In this document: positions 43,114 through 51,926 of the stretch, piece by piece
Layout: each line of letters begins with the position of its first letter
Numbering within the stretch: position 1 is the stretch's first letter
Assembly: GCA_023421955.1 (NCBI GenBank)
Contig: JAEZSE010000041.1
Span: 75,599 to 139,598, forward strand
DNA length: 64,000 nt
Direction of reading: 5' to 3'
Origin: Bacillota bacterium
GTDB lineage: Bacteria > Bacillota > Clostridia > Christensenellales > UMGS416
The notes under the pieces: model-generated
Database searches by the model: none
What the model was told of the DNA's origin: nothing
What the model saw: only the letters and a program-made list of their open reading frames with translations
Position numbers and translations under genes: made by a program

Positions 43114-44985
43114 ATGCTGATACCCATGCGCAAAGCCACGCTGACCGCGCTCCGCAAAGACAGGGAGCCCCTGTTGCTGGCGTTGCAGCGCTGCGGCGAA
43201 TTCATGGCCATTGATCACGAAGAAAGCGCTGCTGCCCAGCCTCTTGGTTTGCAGGATAGCGATGTGCATCGTGTCGGCGCGGCAATCCAGTTTTTGGAAT
43301 CCCATAAAAAGAAGAAGCCGTTGTTTTCGCCCCGTTCCAGCATCCGCTTTGACGACCTGGTGGAAGACCGGCGGGAAGCGGAGGCGCTGGCGGAAGAAGT
43401 GGAGAGCCTGCGCGGCCAGATCCAGGCTGCCCGGTCCGAGGCCGTAGCGCTGCAAGCCCAGGCCCTGTCACTGAAGTGCTGGGAGGGCCTCACTGTGGAA
43501 ATCGAGAGGATTGGCCCCACTGCCAGCAGCCGGAGCTATGCCGGTTTTGTCGCACCGCAAAACGCCAAGCTTCTGGAGGAAGAGGCGGAAGAAGCCGGCG
43601 CGGTGGCGCAGTTGCTGGGCACCGGCCCTGAGGGTGTGGCGGTGTATGTGCTTTGCCATGCCAGTGATGATGCTGCTGTGGCAAGCGCGTTGAAGGCAGC
43701 GGGCTTTGCCCAAGCATCTTTTCCGCTTGTAAAAGGCACACCGGAGATGGCAATCGCCGGGTTGCACAAATCGGCCAGCGAAGCCCTGGAGCGTGCGGAG
43801 GCGCTGGAGGAGCGCGCGAAGGAGCTTCTTGGCAGGCAGGATGAGCTGAAAGCGCTCTATGAGCAGCGCCGGGCCCGGCAGCAGCGCGACGCCGTGCAGG
43901 CGCAAAACACCCGTGAGGTGTTTGTGCTGCAAGGCTGGGTGCGGTCCGACCGTGAGGAACAGGTCCGTGAGGCGCTGGATGCCGTCGGTGTGGTGTTCGA
44001 CCTGAGTTGTGAGGATCCGGCCCCCGGCGAGCAGCCCCCCACCGTGGTGCAGAACCGGCCTGTGGTGCAGCCGTTCGAGGCCATCACCGACTTGTATTCC
44101 AGACCAAGCCCCTTTGGCTATGACCCCAATGCCGTCATGGCGCTGTTCTATTTTGTTTTCTTTGGCATGATGATGTCTGACGCAGGCTACGGCCTGGTCA
44201 CCACAGTGCTGCTGCTGGCGGTCCAACGGATCATGAAGCCTCGTGGCGGCTCGCCCAAATTGATCGGCGTGCTGCTGTTCGGCTCCATCTCCACAGTGCT
44301 GTGGGGGTTTGCCTTCGGCGGTCTGTTTGGCATCTCGCTGCCGCCGCTGCTGTTCAACCCCATGGAGGAGCCCCTCACGATGCTGCTGCTGTGTTATGGC
44401 ATGGGCCTGGCGCACCTGTTCACCGGTATGATCATTAAGATGGTGCTGCTTTTCCGCACGGGAGACTGGCAGGGCGCGGTGTTTGACCAGCTGAGCTGGA
44501 TCGTTTTAATCGTAGGCTGCCTGCTGCTGGCCCTTCCGGCCACTTCCGGCGTGGGCACAATGCTGGCCATTGCCGGCGCGGCCATGATCCTTGTGATGAA
44601 TGGCCGCGGCAAGAAGAACATCCTGAGCCGTCTGGCCGGCGGCCTGGGCGCGCTCTACGGCATCACCGGCTACTTGAGCGACGTGCTTTCCTACTCGCGC
44701 ATCTTCGCGCTGGGCCTTGCCACAGGCGTGATCGGCATGGTGATCAACACCATCGCCGGCCTGCTCACCCAAGGCGGCGGGCTGCTGGGAGCGCTGGGCT
44801 TTGTGGGCGCGATCTTTGTACTGATCGGCGGCCATGCCTTCAACATCGTCATCAATATGCTGGGAGCCTTCGTGCATACGGCGCGGTTGCAATACATTGA
44901 GTTCTTCGGAAAGTTTTATGAGCCCGGCGGCTATGAGTTCAAGCCGCTGGCCATACGGCCGACCTATCTGGATGTGAACCGCTGA
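43114..44985 (+). CDS. ntpI: V-type ATPase subunit I (membrane stator, a-type)
   Basis: A 623-residue protein. The N-terminal 320 residues form the cytoplasmic arm with coiled coils. The C-terminal half has about seven to eight membrane helices, starting after PFEAITDLYSRPSPFGYDPN and including FFGMMMSDAGYGL and YLSDVLSYSRIFALGLATG. The Arg in SYSRIFALGL is the conserved residue that faces the ion-carrying Glu of the K ring. It is the ion channel half-sites' subunit and works with subunit K. Confidence 0.95.
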   Translation: MLIPMRKATLTALRKDREPLLLALQRCGEFMAIDHEESAAAQPLGLQDSDVHRVGAAIQFLESHKKKKPLFSPRSSIRFDDLVEDRREAEALAEEVESLRGQIQAARSEAVALQAQALSLKCWEGLTVEIERIGPTASSRSYAGFVAPQNAKLLEEEAEEAGAVAQLLGTGPEGVAVYVLCHASDDAAVASALKAAGFAQASFPLVKGTPEMAIAGLHKSASEALERAEALEERAKELLGRQDELKALYEQRRARQQRDAVQAQNTREVFVLQGWVRSDREEQVREALDAVGVVFDLSCEDPAPGEQPPTVVQNRPVVQPFEAITDLYSRPSPFGYDPNAVMALFYFVFFGMMMSDAGYGLVTTVLLLAVQRIMKPRGGSPKLIGVLLFGSISTVLWGFAFGGLFGISLPPLLFNPMEEPLTMLLLCYGMGLAHLFTGMIIKMVLLFRTGDWQGAVFDQLSWIVLIVGCLLLALPATSGVGTMLAIAGAAMILVMNGRGKKNILSRLAGGLGALYGITGYLSDVLSYSRIFALGLATGVIGMVINTIAGLLTQGGGLLGALGFVGAIFVLIGGHAFNIVINMLGAFVHTARLQYIEFFGKFYEPGGYEFKPLAIRPTYLDVNR

Positions 44986-45053
44986 TGCCCCGGAGTCTCC
45001 GGATACTCTGACTTGACCGCAATATTACCCAACTGAAAAAGGAGGACCCACCC

Positions 45054-45530
45054 ATGTTCACAATCGGTCATGCCCTGGCGCTGCTTGGCGCCGCACTCGC
45101 TGCCGGTCTGGCCGGCATTGGTTCGGCAAAAGGCGTAGGTCTCGCCGGCGAAGCCGCTGCCGGCGTAGTCAGCGAGGATCCCAACAAGTTCGGCTCCTGC
45201 CTGGTGCTTCAGGCTCTGCCGGGCACACAGGGCGTGTATGGCCTTCTGATCGCCTTCATGATCATCATGAACACCGGCCTGCTTAGCGGGGCGCCCAAAG
45301 ACCTGTCGCTTTTCCAGGGCCTGTCGTTTGTGGCAGCCAGCCTGCCGGTCGCCTTCGGCGGTTACTTCTCCGCCATCGCCCAGGGGCGCACTGCCGCCAC
45401 CGGCATCGGCCTGGTGGCCAAGCGCCCGGAGGAATCGGGCAAGGCCATCATCATGGCCGTCATGGTGGAAACCTACGCCGTGCTGGCGCTGCTCATTTCG
45501 CTGCTGATGGTTACGGGCATCAAGCTCTAA
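45054..45530 (+). CDS. ntpK: V-type ATPase subunit K (rotor ring), Na+-type residues
   Basis: A 158-residue, four-helix rotor subunit made of two fused hairpins. Thr58, Gln59 and Tyr62 (in LPGTQGVYG) with Leu55, Gln110 (AIAQGR) and Glu139 (MVETYAV) match, in identity and spacing, the Na+-binding set of Enterococcus hirae NtpK (Leu61, Thr64, Gln65, Tyr68, Gln110, Glu139). Only the second hairpin carries the carboxylate, as in that enzyme. This predicts Na+ rather than H+ transport. AAAGGAGG precedes the ATG. Confidence 0.95.
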   Translation: MFTIGHALALLGAALAAGLAGIGSAKGVGLAGEAAAGVVSEDPNKFGSCLVLQALPGTQGVYGLLIAFMIIMNTGLLSGAPKDLSLFQGLSFVAASLPVAFGGYFSAIAQGRTAATGIGLVAKRPEESGKAIIMAVMVETYAVLALLISLLMVTGIKL

Positions 45531-45562
45531 GAGGCATCAGGGTTTGGAAAGGTGGACTTCCC

Positions 45563-46171
45563 TTGAGCGTGGATAAGATCATCGACAGGATCCTGGAGGA
45601 TGCCAGGGCTGACGCCTCTGCCACAATAGACGCCGCGCGGCAGAAGGCTGCCGCTGCCGCCCAGGCCATCGCCCAGGAAGCTGACCGCGCAGTAAGTTCC
45701 ATAGAAGCGCAGGCCCAGGCCGACTGCGCCGAGGAACACCGCCGCGGGCGGTTGACTGCCGAGCTGCAAGGCCGGAAAGACGCGCTTGCGCAGCGGCGGG
45801 AGGTGCTGGACGAGGCTTTCTCCCAGGCACTGAAGGTTTTGTATGAACAGAAAGGCCCCAAATGGGAAGCCTTGATCACCTCTGTGGTGCTCCAGGGCGC
45901 GCGCACCGGCCGCGAAAAGCTGCGAGTTCCCGCCGGCGAGCGGGAACTGTATCTGTCCGGCGGGCTGCTGGAGCGGCTCAACGGGGCGCTTGCGCAGAAG
46001 GGCTTGCCTGGCAGCCTTTCGCTGGATGATGGTGAGATGAAAAGCGGCGTGGCTCTGATCGGCGATACCAGCGACGTGGACGGCTCGCTGGAGGCGCTGC
46101 TTTCCGACGTGCGCCAGCGCTGCGAGCATGAGATCGACCGGCTTTTGTATGAAAAAGCGGAGGCGGATTGA
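45563..46171 (+). CDS. ntpE: V-type ATPase subunit E (peripheral stalk)
   Basis: A 202-residue protein with an N-terminal Ala-rich coiled coil (ARADASATIDAARQKAAAAA) and a C-terminal globular domain with KSGVALIGDTSDVDGSLEALL, the family's DxSLxxLL pattern. It starts at a TTG at 45563 with AAGGTGG seven bases upstream, or at a GTG six bases on. It pairs with the first gene's product to form the peripheral stalk. Confidence 0.9.
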   Translation: MSVDKIIDRILEDARADASATIDAARQKAAAAAQAIAQEADRAVSSIEAQAQADCAEEHRRGRLTAELQGRKDALAQRREVLDEAFSQALKVLYEQKGPKWEALITSVVLQGARTGREKLRVPAGERELYLSGGLLERLNGALAQKGLPGSLSLDDGEMKSGVALIGDTSDVDGSLEALLSDVRQRCEHEIDRLLYEKAEAD

Positions 46172-46173
46172 CG

Positions 46174-47130
46174 ATGGCGCAGCGCAGCATTGCCAATGCG
46201 GTGGCCCGCATCAGGGCGCTGGAGCCTCACTTGCTGGATGGGCAGAAGCTCGCCCGCCTGCGGGAAGCCGGCCCGTCGGAGCGCCTCAAACTGCTGCTGG
46301 AAACCGGTTACGGCCAGCGGGCCGACGATCTTGAAGCCGCGATCGCCACGGAGCTTGCGGCTGCCCGCAAGCTCATCCGGGAGCTTTCGCCGGAGCCGGA
46401 GATCACTGGCCTGTTTTTCCTGGAGGCCGATGCCCACAATTTGAAGACGCTGCTGAAATCCCGCTTGCTTGGGGTGGCTCCGCAGGATCTTGCGGAAGGC
46501 GGCATGTTCCCGGTGGATGTGCTTGTAGAAGCGGTGCAGGAGAAGGATTACCGAGCCCTTCCGCCGGCCATCCGGGCAGGCATGGATGCGCTGGAGCGCA
46601 AGCTGACCGCCGGGCCCAACCCGCAGCTTTTAAGCGCCGCGGTGGACCGGGCGGTGTTTGAGCACATTGCCGCCACGCTGGCCGATGGCAGGCACCCGGA
46701 AGTGCAGGCCTGGTTTGCGGCCAGGGCAGATTATATCAACGCGATGAGTCTTCTGCGGGCCTGGGCGCTGGGGTGGGATGCCGAGCGCTTGACCGGCATG
46801 CTGCTGCCCGGCGGCGACATCGCCGCGCGCGATATGCTGGAAGCATATGCTCTGCCCGATGACCAGCTTGCCAAACGGCTGAAGCAGGGCCGCAATGGTG
46901 CTGCCATTGCCCAGGCACTGGAGGAGTGCATGGCGCAATCGTCACCCAGGGCATTGGAGAGGCGCATGGACAAGACGCTGATGGCGCTGGCCCGCGAAGG
47001 CAAAGCCAGAAACTTCACGCTGGGCCCGCTGGTGGGCTACCTGCTGGGCCGGGAGGCTGAAGCGCGGGCGCTCCGCTTGCTCTTCTCCGGTAGGTTGCCT
47101 GCGGAAGACTGGCAGCCGGAGCTGTACTGA
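46174..47130 (+). CDS. ntpC: V-type ATPase subunit C/d (rotor socket)
   Basis: A 318-residue, mostly helical protein that caps the K ring and receives the central shaft. It has the repeated YxNxxxLLRAxxLG-like element (ADYINAMSLLRAWALGWDAE; FLEADAHNLKTLLKSRLLG). I chose the ATG at 46174 with GGAGG nine bases upstream; it overlaps nothing and follows the subunit E stop. Confidence 0.92.
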   Translation: MAQRSIANAVARIRALEPHLLDGQKLARLREAGPSERLKLLLETGYGQRADDLEAAIATELAAARKLIRELSPEPEITGLFFLEADAHNLKTLLKSRLLGVAPQDLAEGGMFPVDVLVEAVQEKDYRALPPAIRAGMDALERKLTAGPNPQLLSAAVDRAVFEHIAATLADGRHPEVQAWFAARADYINAMSLLRAWALGWDAERLTGMLLPGGDIAARDMLEAYALPDDQLAKRLKQGRNGAAIAQALEECMAQSSPRALERRMDKTLMALAREGKARNFTLGPLVGYLLGREAEARALRLLFSGRLPAEDWQPELY

Positions 47131-47149
47131 GGAAAGGCGGACAAAAGCG

Positions 47150-47485
47150 ATGAACCAGAAAATCGCCGTTGTCGGCGAAGCAGACTCCATCCTGCTGTTT
47201 CGCGCCGTGGGTGTGGAAACCCACTGCGTGCAGGACGGAGTCGCGGCGGAGAAAGCCATTCACCGGCTGGCCCAGGCGGGTTATGCCGTGATTTATATCA
47301 CCGAATCCATGGCGCAGGCAGCCGCCGAGGCTGTGACGCGATACCGCTCGGAGCCCTTTCCGGCCATCATCCCCATCCCAGGCAGCGATGGGGCGACGGG
47401 CCAGGGCATGAAGGCGATCCGCGCGAGTATTGAAAAAGCCGTAGGCACCGACATCCTGTTCGGCGAAGAAGGGGAACGAGTATGA
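47150..47485 (+). CDS. V-type ATPase subunit F (central shaft)
   Basis: A 111-residue Rossmann-like protein with IAVVGEADSILLFRAVGVET and the C-terminal segment IRASIEKAVGTDILF. It associates with subunit D in the rotating shaft. Its stop overlaps the subunit A start by four bases (ATGA). Confidence 0.93.
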   Translation: MNQKIAVVGEADSILLFRAVGVETHCVQDGVAAEKAIHRLAQAGYAVIYITESMAQAAAEAVTRYRSEPFPAIIPIPGSDGATGQGMKAIRASIEKAVGTDILFGEEGERV

Positions 47486-49254
47486 ACGGAACCATTGAGA
47501 AAGTATCCGGCCCGCTGATCGTGGCCACAGGCATGGCCGGTGTGCAAATGTATGACGTGGTGCGCGTGAGCCAGAAGCGCCTGATCGGTGAGGTCATCGA
47601 GCTGCGCGGCGACCGGGCATCCATCCAGGTCTATGAGGAAACCAGCGGCTTGGGCCCCGGCGAGCCCGTGGAAACCACCGGTTCACCGCTCAGTGTGGAG
47701 CTTGCGCCGGGGCTCATTGAGAGCATCTTCGACGGCATCCAGAGGCCTTTGGAGGTGATCCGTGAGAAGGCCGGCGACCGCATCACCCGCGGCATCGACG
47801 TGCCCAGCATTGACCGGGAGCGGTTGTGGCGTTTCGAGCCGATGGCTGAGACAGGCACCCGCGTAACCGGTGGGGATGTGCTCGGTGTCGTAAAAGAAAC
47901 GGAAGCCGTGCTGCACAAGATCATGGTGCCGCCGGACGCTTCCGGTGTGCTGGAATGGATTTACCACGGCGAGGCCACCGTGACGCAGCCCATCGCAAGG
48001 CTGCGCTGTGACGACGGCGGCACGCGGGAGTTGCAGATGATGCAGCGCTGGCCGGTGCGGCGCGGGCGGCCCTATGGCCAGAAGATGGCTCCGCTGGAGC
48101 CCATGGTGACCGGGCAGAGGATTATCGATGCGTTTTTCCCCATCGCCAAAGGCGGCGTGGCCGCCGTGCCCGGCCCCTTCGGCTCGGGCAAGACGGTGGT
48201 GCAGCACCAGTTGGCCAAATGGGCCGATGCCGACATCATCGTGTATGTGGGCTGCGGTGAGCGCGGTAACGAGATGACCGACGTGCTCATGGAGTTCCCG
48301 GAGCTGCACGATCCCCGCACGGGCCTGCCGCTCATGAAGCGCACGGTGCTGATTGCCAATACCTCCGACATGCCGGTGGCCGCCCGTGAAGCGTCCATCT
48401 ACACCGGCATTACCATTGCAGAATACTTCCGCGACATGGGCTACCATGTGGCGATCATGGCTGACTCCACCTCCCGCTGGGCCGAGGCGCTGCGCGAAAT
48501 GAGCGGCAGGCTGGAGGAAATGCCCGGTGAAGAAGGGTATCCGGCTTATCTGGGCTCCCGCATCGCGGAGTTTTATGAACGGGCCGGCATGGTGCAGTGC
48601 CTGGGCGCTGAAGGGCGCACCGGTGCCATCACCGCCATCGGCGCCGTGTCGCCGCCCGGAGGCGATATTTCCGAGCCGGTGTCGCAGAGCACATTGCGCA
48701 TTGTGAAGGTGTTCTGGGGGCTTTCGGCCAGCCTGGCCTACCGCCGCCACTTCCCGGCCATTGACTGGCTGCAGAGCTATTCGCTCTACAGCGACCGCCT
48801 GAGCGGCCACTATGCCTCAGTGGTTGCTGAGGACTGGCAAAGCCTGGTGGCTGACGGCATGCGCATGCTGCAGGAGGAGTCGGAGCTCAACGAAATTGTG
48901 CGCCTGGTGGGTGTGGACGCATTAAGCGCCAAGGACAGGCTCACGCTGGAAGCCGCCAGGATCCTCCGTGAGGACTTCCTGCATCAAAACGCCTTCCATG
49001 AGGTGGATACCTATTCGTCACCGGCCAAGCAATACGGCATGCTCAAGACAATCCTGCTGTGGCACAAGCTGTGCACGGCGGCGCTGGAGCAGGGTGCTCC
49101 GTTTGCCAGGCTGGCTTCTTTGCCGGTGCTGGAAGACATCGGCCGCATGAAGTATGTGGCAGAGGAAGAATTCCCGCAGCGCTTGAGCAGCATCCAGAGC
49201 CAGCTGCGCGGGCAGGTCGGCGCGCTCACAGAGGAGGACGGCATCCATGCATAA
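47482..49254 (+). CDS. ntpA: V-type ATPase catalytic subunit A
   Basis: A 590-residue catalytic subunit. The P-loop GPFGSGKT begins at residue 231, with GCGERGNEMTDVL and the Walker B region VAIMADSTSRWAEALRE. The family-specific non-homologous insert (about residues 110-190) is present, so this is A of a V/A-type enzyme and not an F-type beta subunit. Three copies alternate with subunit B. The gene overlaps both neighbours by a few bases, implying coupled translation. Confidence 0.97.
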   Translation: MNGTIEKVSGPLIVATGMAGVQMYDVVRVSQKRLIGEVIELRGDRASIQVYEETSGLGPGEPVETTGSPLSVELAPGLIESIFDGIQRPLEVIREKAGDRITRGIDVPSIDRERLWRFEPMAETGTRVTGGDVLGVVKETEAVLHKIMVPPDASGVLEWIYHGEATVTQPIARLRCDDGGTRELQMMQRWPVRRGRPYGQKMAPLEPMVTGQRIIDAFFPIAKGGVAAVPGPFGSGKTVVQHQLAKWADADIIVYVGCGERGNEMTDVLMEFPELHDPRTGLPLMKRTVLIANTSDMPVAAREASIYTGITIAEYFRDMGYHVAIMADSTSRWAEALREMSGRLEEMPGEEGYPAYLGSRIAEFYERAGMVQCLGAEGRTGAITAIGAVSPPGGDISEPVSQSTLRIVKVFWGLSASLAYRRHFPAIDWLQSYSLYSDRLSGHYASVVAEDWQSLVADGMRMLQEESELNEIVRLVGVDALSAKDRLTLEAARILREDFLHQNAFHEVDTYSSPAKQYGMLKTILLWHKLCTAALEQGAPFARLASLPVLEDIGRMKYVAEEEFPQRLSSIQSQLRGQVGALTEEDGIHA

Positions 49255-50626
49255 GGAGTATAAAACGATCCGTGAGGTCGTAGGCCCGCTGATGCTCGTG
49301 GAGCAGGTGGAGGGCGTGAAATACAACGAGCTGGTGGAGATCCGCCAGGCCAACGGCGAGCTCCGAAGCGGCCGCGTGCTGCAGATTGACAGCGACCGCG
49401 CGCTGGTGCAGCTGTTTGAGGGCTCTCAGGGGTTGAGAATTGCCGATGCCAAGGCCCGCTTCCTGGGCCGCAGCATCGAGCTGCCGGTGTCGCCAGACAT
49501 TCTGGGCCGTGTGTTTGACGGCATGGGCCGGCCTATCGACGGCGGCTGCGAGATCATCGCCGAAAAGCGCCTGGATATCAACGGCGAGCCGCTGAACCCA
49601 GCCTCCCGCGACTATCCCGCTGAGTTCATCCAGACCGGTGTTTCTGCCATCGACGGCCTGAACACACTGGTGCGCGGCCAGAAGCTGCCGGTGTTCTCCG
49701 GCTCCGGTTTGCCCCACGCCCAGCTGGCGGCCCAGATCGCCCGCCAGGCCCGCGTGCTGGGCGCTGACGAGAGCTTCGCCGTGGTGTTCGCCGCCATCGG
49801 CATCACCTTTGAGGAGTCCGACTTCTTCATCCGCGATTTCCAGCGCACCGGCGCCATCGAGCGGGCGGTGCTGTTCATCAACCTGGCCAACGACCCGGCT
49901 GTCGAGCGCATCGCCACGCCCCGCATGGCAATCACCGCCGCCGAATACCTGGCCTATGAAAAGGGCATGCACGTGCTGGTCATCCTGACCGACCTCACCA
50001 ATTATGCCGAGGCTCTTCGGGAGGTTTCTGCCGCCCGCAAGGAAGTGCCGGGCCGCCGCGGCTACCCCGGTTATCTCTACACCGACCTTGCCACGCTCTA
50101 TGAGCGGGCCGGCCGCATCAAGGGCCGCCGGGGCTCCATCACGCAAATCCCGATCCTCAGCATGCCAGAGGATGACAAGACCCACCCGATCCCTGACCTC
50201 ACGGGTTACATCACCGAAGGGCAGATCATCCTGAGCCGCGAGCTGCACCGCAGGGGCATCACGCCGCCCATTGACGTATTGCCCTCCCTGAGCCGCCTGA
50301 AGGACAAGGGCATCGGCGCGGGCAAGACCCGTGAGGATCACGCCGACACGATGAACCAGCTCTTCGCTGCCTACGCCCGCGGCAAGGAAGCCAAGGAGCT
50401 GGCAGTGATCCTGGGCGAGGCGGCATTGAGCGCCATTGACAAGCTCTACGCCAAGTTTGCCGACGCCTTTGAAAGGGAATATGTGTCGCAAGGCTATGAA
50501 GCCAACCGCACCATTGCAGAGACGCTGGATCTGGGTTGGAAGCTGCTGCGCATCCTGCCCCGCAGCGAGCTCAAGCGCATCCGCGAGTCCTGGCTCGATA
50601 AGTATTACGATCCGAAGGAGGCCTGA
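49247..50626 (+). CDS. ntpB: V-type ATPase subunit B (nucleotide-binding, non-catalytic)
   Basis: A 459-residue subunit homologous to A but without a P-loop: the equivalent position reads FSGSGLPHAQLAAQIAR. It has ITIEESDFF-like ITFEESDFFIRDF and VLPSLSRLKDKGIGAGKTREDH, typical for B. It overlaps the end of subunit A by eight bases and has GAGGAGG upstream. Confidence 0.97.
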   Translation: MHKEYKTIREVVGPLMLVEQVEGVKYNELVEIRQANGELRSGRVLQIDSDRALVQLFEGSQGLRIADAKARFLGRSIELPVSPDILGRVFDGMGRPIDGGCEIIAEKRLDINGEPLNPASRDYPAEFIQTGVSAIDGLNTLVRGQKLPVFSGSGLPHAQLAAQIARQARVLGADESFAVVFAAIGITFEESDFFIRDFQRTGAIERAVLFINLANDPAVERIATPRMAITAAEYLAYEKGMHVLVILTDLTNYAEALREVSAARKEVPGRRGYPGYLYTDLATLYERAGRIKGRRGSITQIPILSMPEDDKTHPIPDLTGYITEGQIILSRELHRRGITPPIDVLPSLSRLKDKGIGAGKTREDHADTMNQLFAAYARGKEAKELAVILGEAALSAIDKLYAKFADAFEREYVSQGYEANRTIAETLDLGWKLLRILPRSELKRIRESWLDKYYDPKEA

Positions 50627-50628
50627 GC

Positions 50629-51270
50629 ATGGCCGCTCCTTTGAACCCGACGCGCATGGAGCTGACCCGCTTGAAAAAGCGGTTGGCCACTGCTGTGCGC
50701 GGCCACAAGCTGTTAAAGGACAAGCGTGATGAAATGGTGCGCCGCTTCATGCAGCTCATCCGCCGCAATGCGGAGCTGCGCCGCGAGGTGGAGCAGGCAC
50801 TGACCGGCGCATTGGGCAGCTTCGCGCTGGCCAAAGCGAAGATGGGCGCCGAGGCGCTTGCCGAGGCGATGCTCTATCCGGCCCGTGAGGCTGCTGTGGA
50901 AGTGTCCACGCAAAACATCATGAGTGTGGATGTACCGGTGATCCGGTTTGCCGGCAACCCGGAGGCGCAGACTGAGCTGCCCTATGGTTTTGCCTTCACA
51001 GCCTTTGAGCTGGACCGGTCGGTGATGGAGCTGTCGGCAGTGCTGCCGGCGCTGCTGGAGCTGGCCTCGGTGGAAAAGACCTGCAGCCGCCTGGCTGATG
51101 AAATCGAAAAGACACGCCGCAGGGTGAACGCGCTGGAATATGTGCTGATCCCGGAGATGCAGCAGAACGTGCGCTATATCACGATGAAGCTCGATGAAAA
51201 CGAGCGCGGCAACCTGAGCCGCCTCATGAAGATGAAAGAGCTTTTGGCCCAGCAGGAAGAGCGGCGCTGA
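50629..51270 (+). CDS. ntpD: V-type ATPase subunit D (central shaft)
   Basis: A 213-residue protein with two long antiparallel helices, starting PTRMELTRLKKRLATAVRGH and ending with the second helix TRRRVNALEYVLIPEMQQNV. It is the rotating axle inside the A3B3 head. GGAGG lies within the end of the subunit B gene. It is the last gene of the operon. Confidence 0.95.
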   Translation: MAAPLNPTRMELTRLKKRLATAVRGHKLLKDKRDEMVRRFMQLIRRNAELRREVEQALTGALGSFALAKAKMGAEALAEAMLYPAREAAVEVSTQNIMSVDVPVIRFAGNPEAQTELPYGFAFTAFELDRSVMELSAVLPALLELASVEKTCSRLADEIEKTRRRVNALEYVLIPEMQQNVRYITMKLDENERGNLSRLMKMKELLAQQEERR

Positions 51271-51336
51271 ATAATGACCCTTATCCCAAAATCCTCCGCC
51301 AGTAGGGGCTGGGCTCCGTCCCGACCCGCCATAACG

Positions 51337-51377
51337 ATAGCTTGTCCAGGATATCATGACAAGCTATTTCTTTTCTC
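51337..51377 (+). terminator. Terminator of the V-type ATPase operon
   Basis: ATAGCTTGTC (51337-51346) and GACAAGCTAT (51358-51367) form a perfect 10-bp stem with an 11-base loop, followed by TTCTTTTCTC. Confidence 0.75.
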
Positions 51378-51450
51378 GGCTTATTCATGACAGAATGTTT
51401 TTGCAATGATATAATCGAGCGACAAATCCGATCTGGAGGTTCAGCGTTAT

Positions 51451-51855
51451 ATGAAGGATGAAAAGGATCGCCAGGAAATAATTAAGGTGTTGGAATCTTT
51501 CTATGCTGCCTTCGCCAACGAAGACTACGGCCCATACGTGCTATCGCACCTGTCAAAGGATGTGATTTGGCATATTGCCGGCGACAATCCCCTTGCAGGA
51601 GATGTTGTCGGAGCCGATGCAGTGGTTGAACGTATGAAGGATTATGGCAAGAGCAGCAAACAAACCTTGAACCTGAAAACCTCCCTCACTGCCACAGCAA
51701 CCCATGGAATCGCGGTTCATGAAGCAACGGCGCAAAATGATGGCTTTGAATATGTCGCCCATGAAATAGATGTGTTCCATATCAGTGGCGGATTGATTAC
51801 TGAATTCTGGTCATTTTCTGAGGACCAAAAGGCCACAGACAGGATGTGGTCATAA
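51451..51855 (+). CDS. SnoaL/NTF2-like small protein
   Basis: A 134-residue protein with the cone-shaped alpha+beta fold of SnoaL-like polyketide-cyclase relatives: an N-terminal helix with IIKVLESFYAAFANED, then LSKDVIWHIAGDNPLAGDVVG, and a C-terminal strand GGLITEFWSFSEDQ. Proteins of this type may be small-molecule isomerases, hydrolases or binding proteins; the substrate cannot be told. It is a single gene with GGAGG upstream and converges with the esterase. Confidence 0.85.
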   Translation: MKDEKDRQEIIKVLESFYAAFANEDYGPYVLSHLSKDVIWHIAGDNPLAGDVVGADAVVERMKDYGKSSKQTLNLKTSLTATATHGIAVHEATAQNDGFEYVAHEIDVFHISGGLITEFWSFSEDQKATDRMWS

Positions 51856-51883
51856 GGCTCATGGATGCCTTATTCTTGACGAT

Positions 51884-51912
51884 AAGAACGCCGGGCTGCG
51901 CCCAGCGTTCTT
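51884..51912. terminator. Bidirectional terminator between converging genes
   Basis: AAGAACGCCGGG (51884-51895) and CCCAGCGTTCTT (51901-51912) pair with one exception. That position is a C-A mismatch on the plus strand but a G-U pair on the minus strand, so it suits the esterase transcript best. Confidence 0.7.
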
Positions 51913-51926
51913 TCTGCTTAATTGGC

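Noticed and set aside
47683..48810. A 375-codon minus-strand reading frame inside the V-type ATPase subunit A gene
   Set aside because: It is a shadow of a highly conserved gene, with no ribosome binding site and no recognisable motif.
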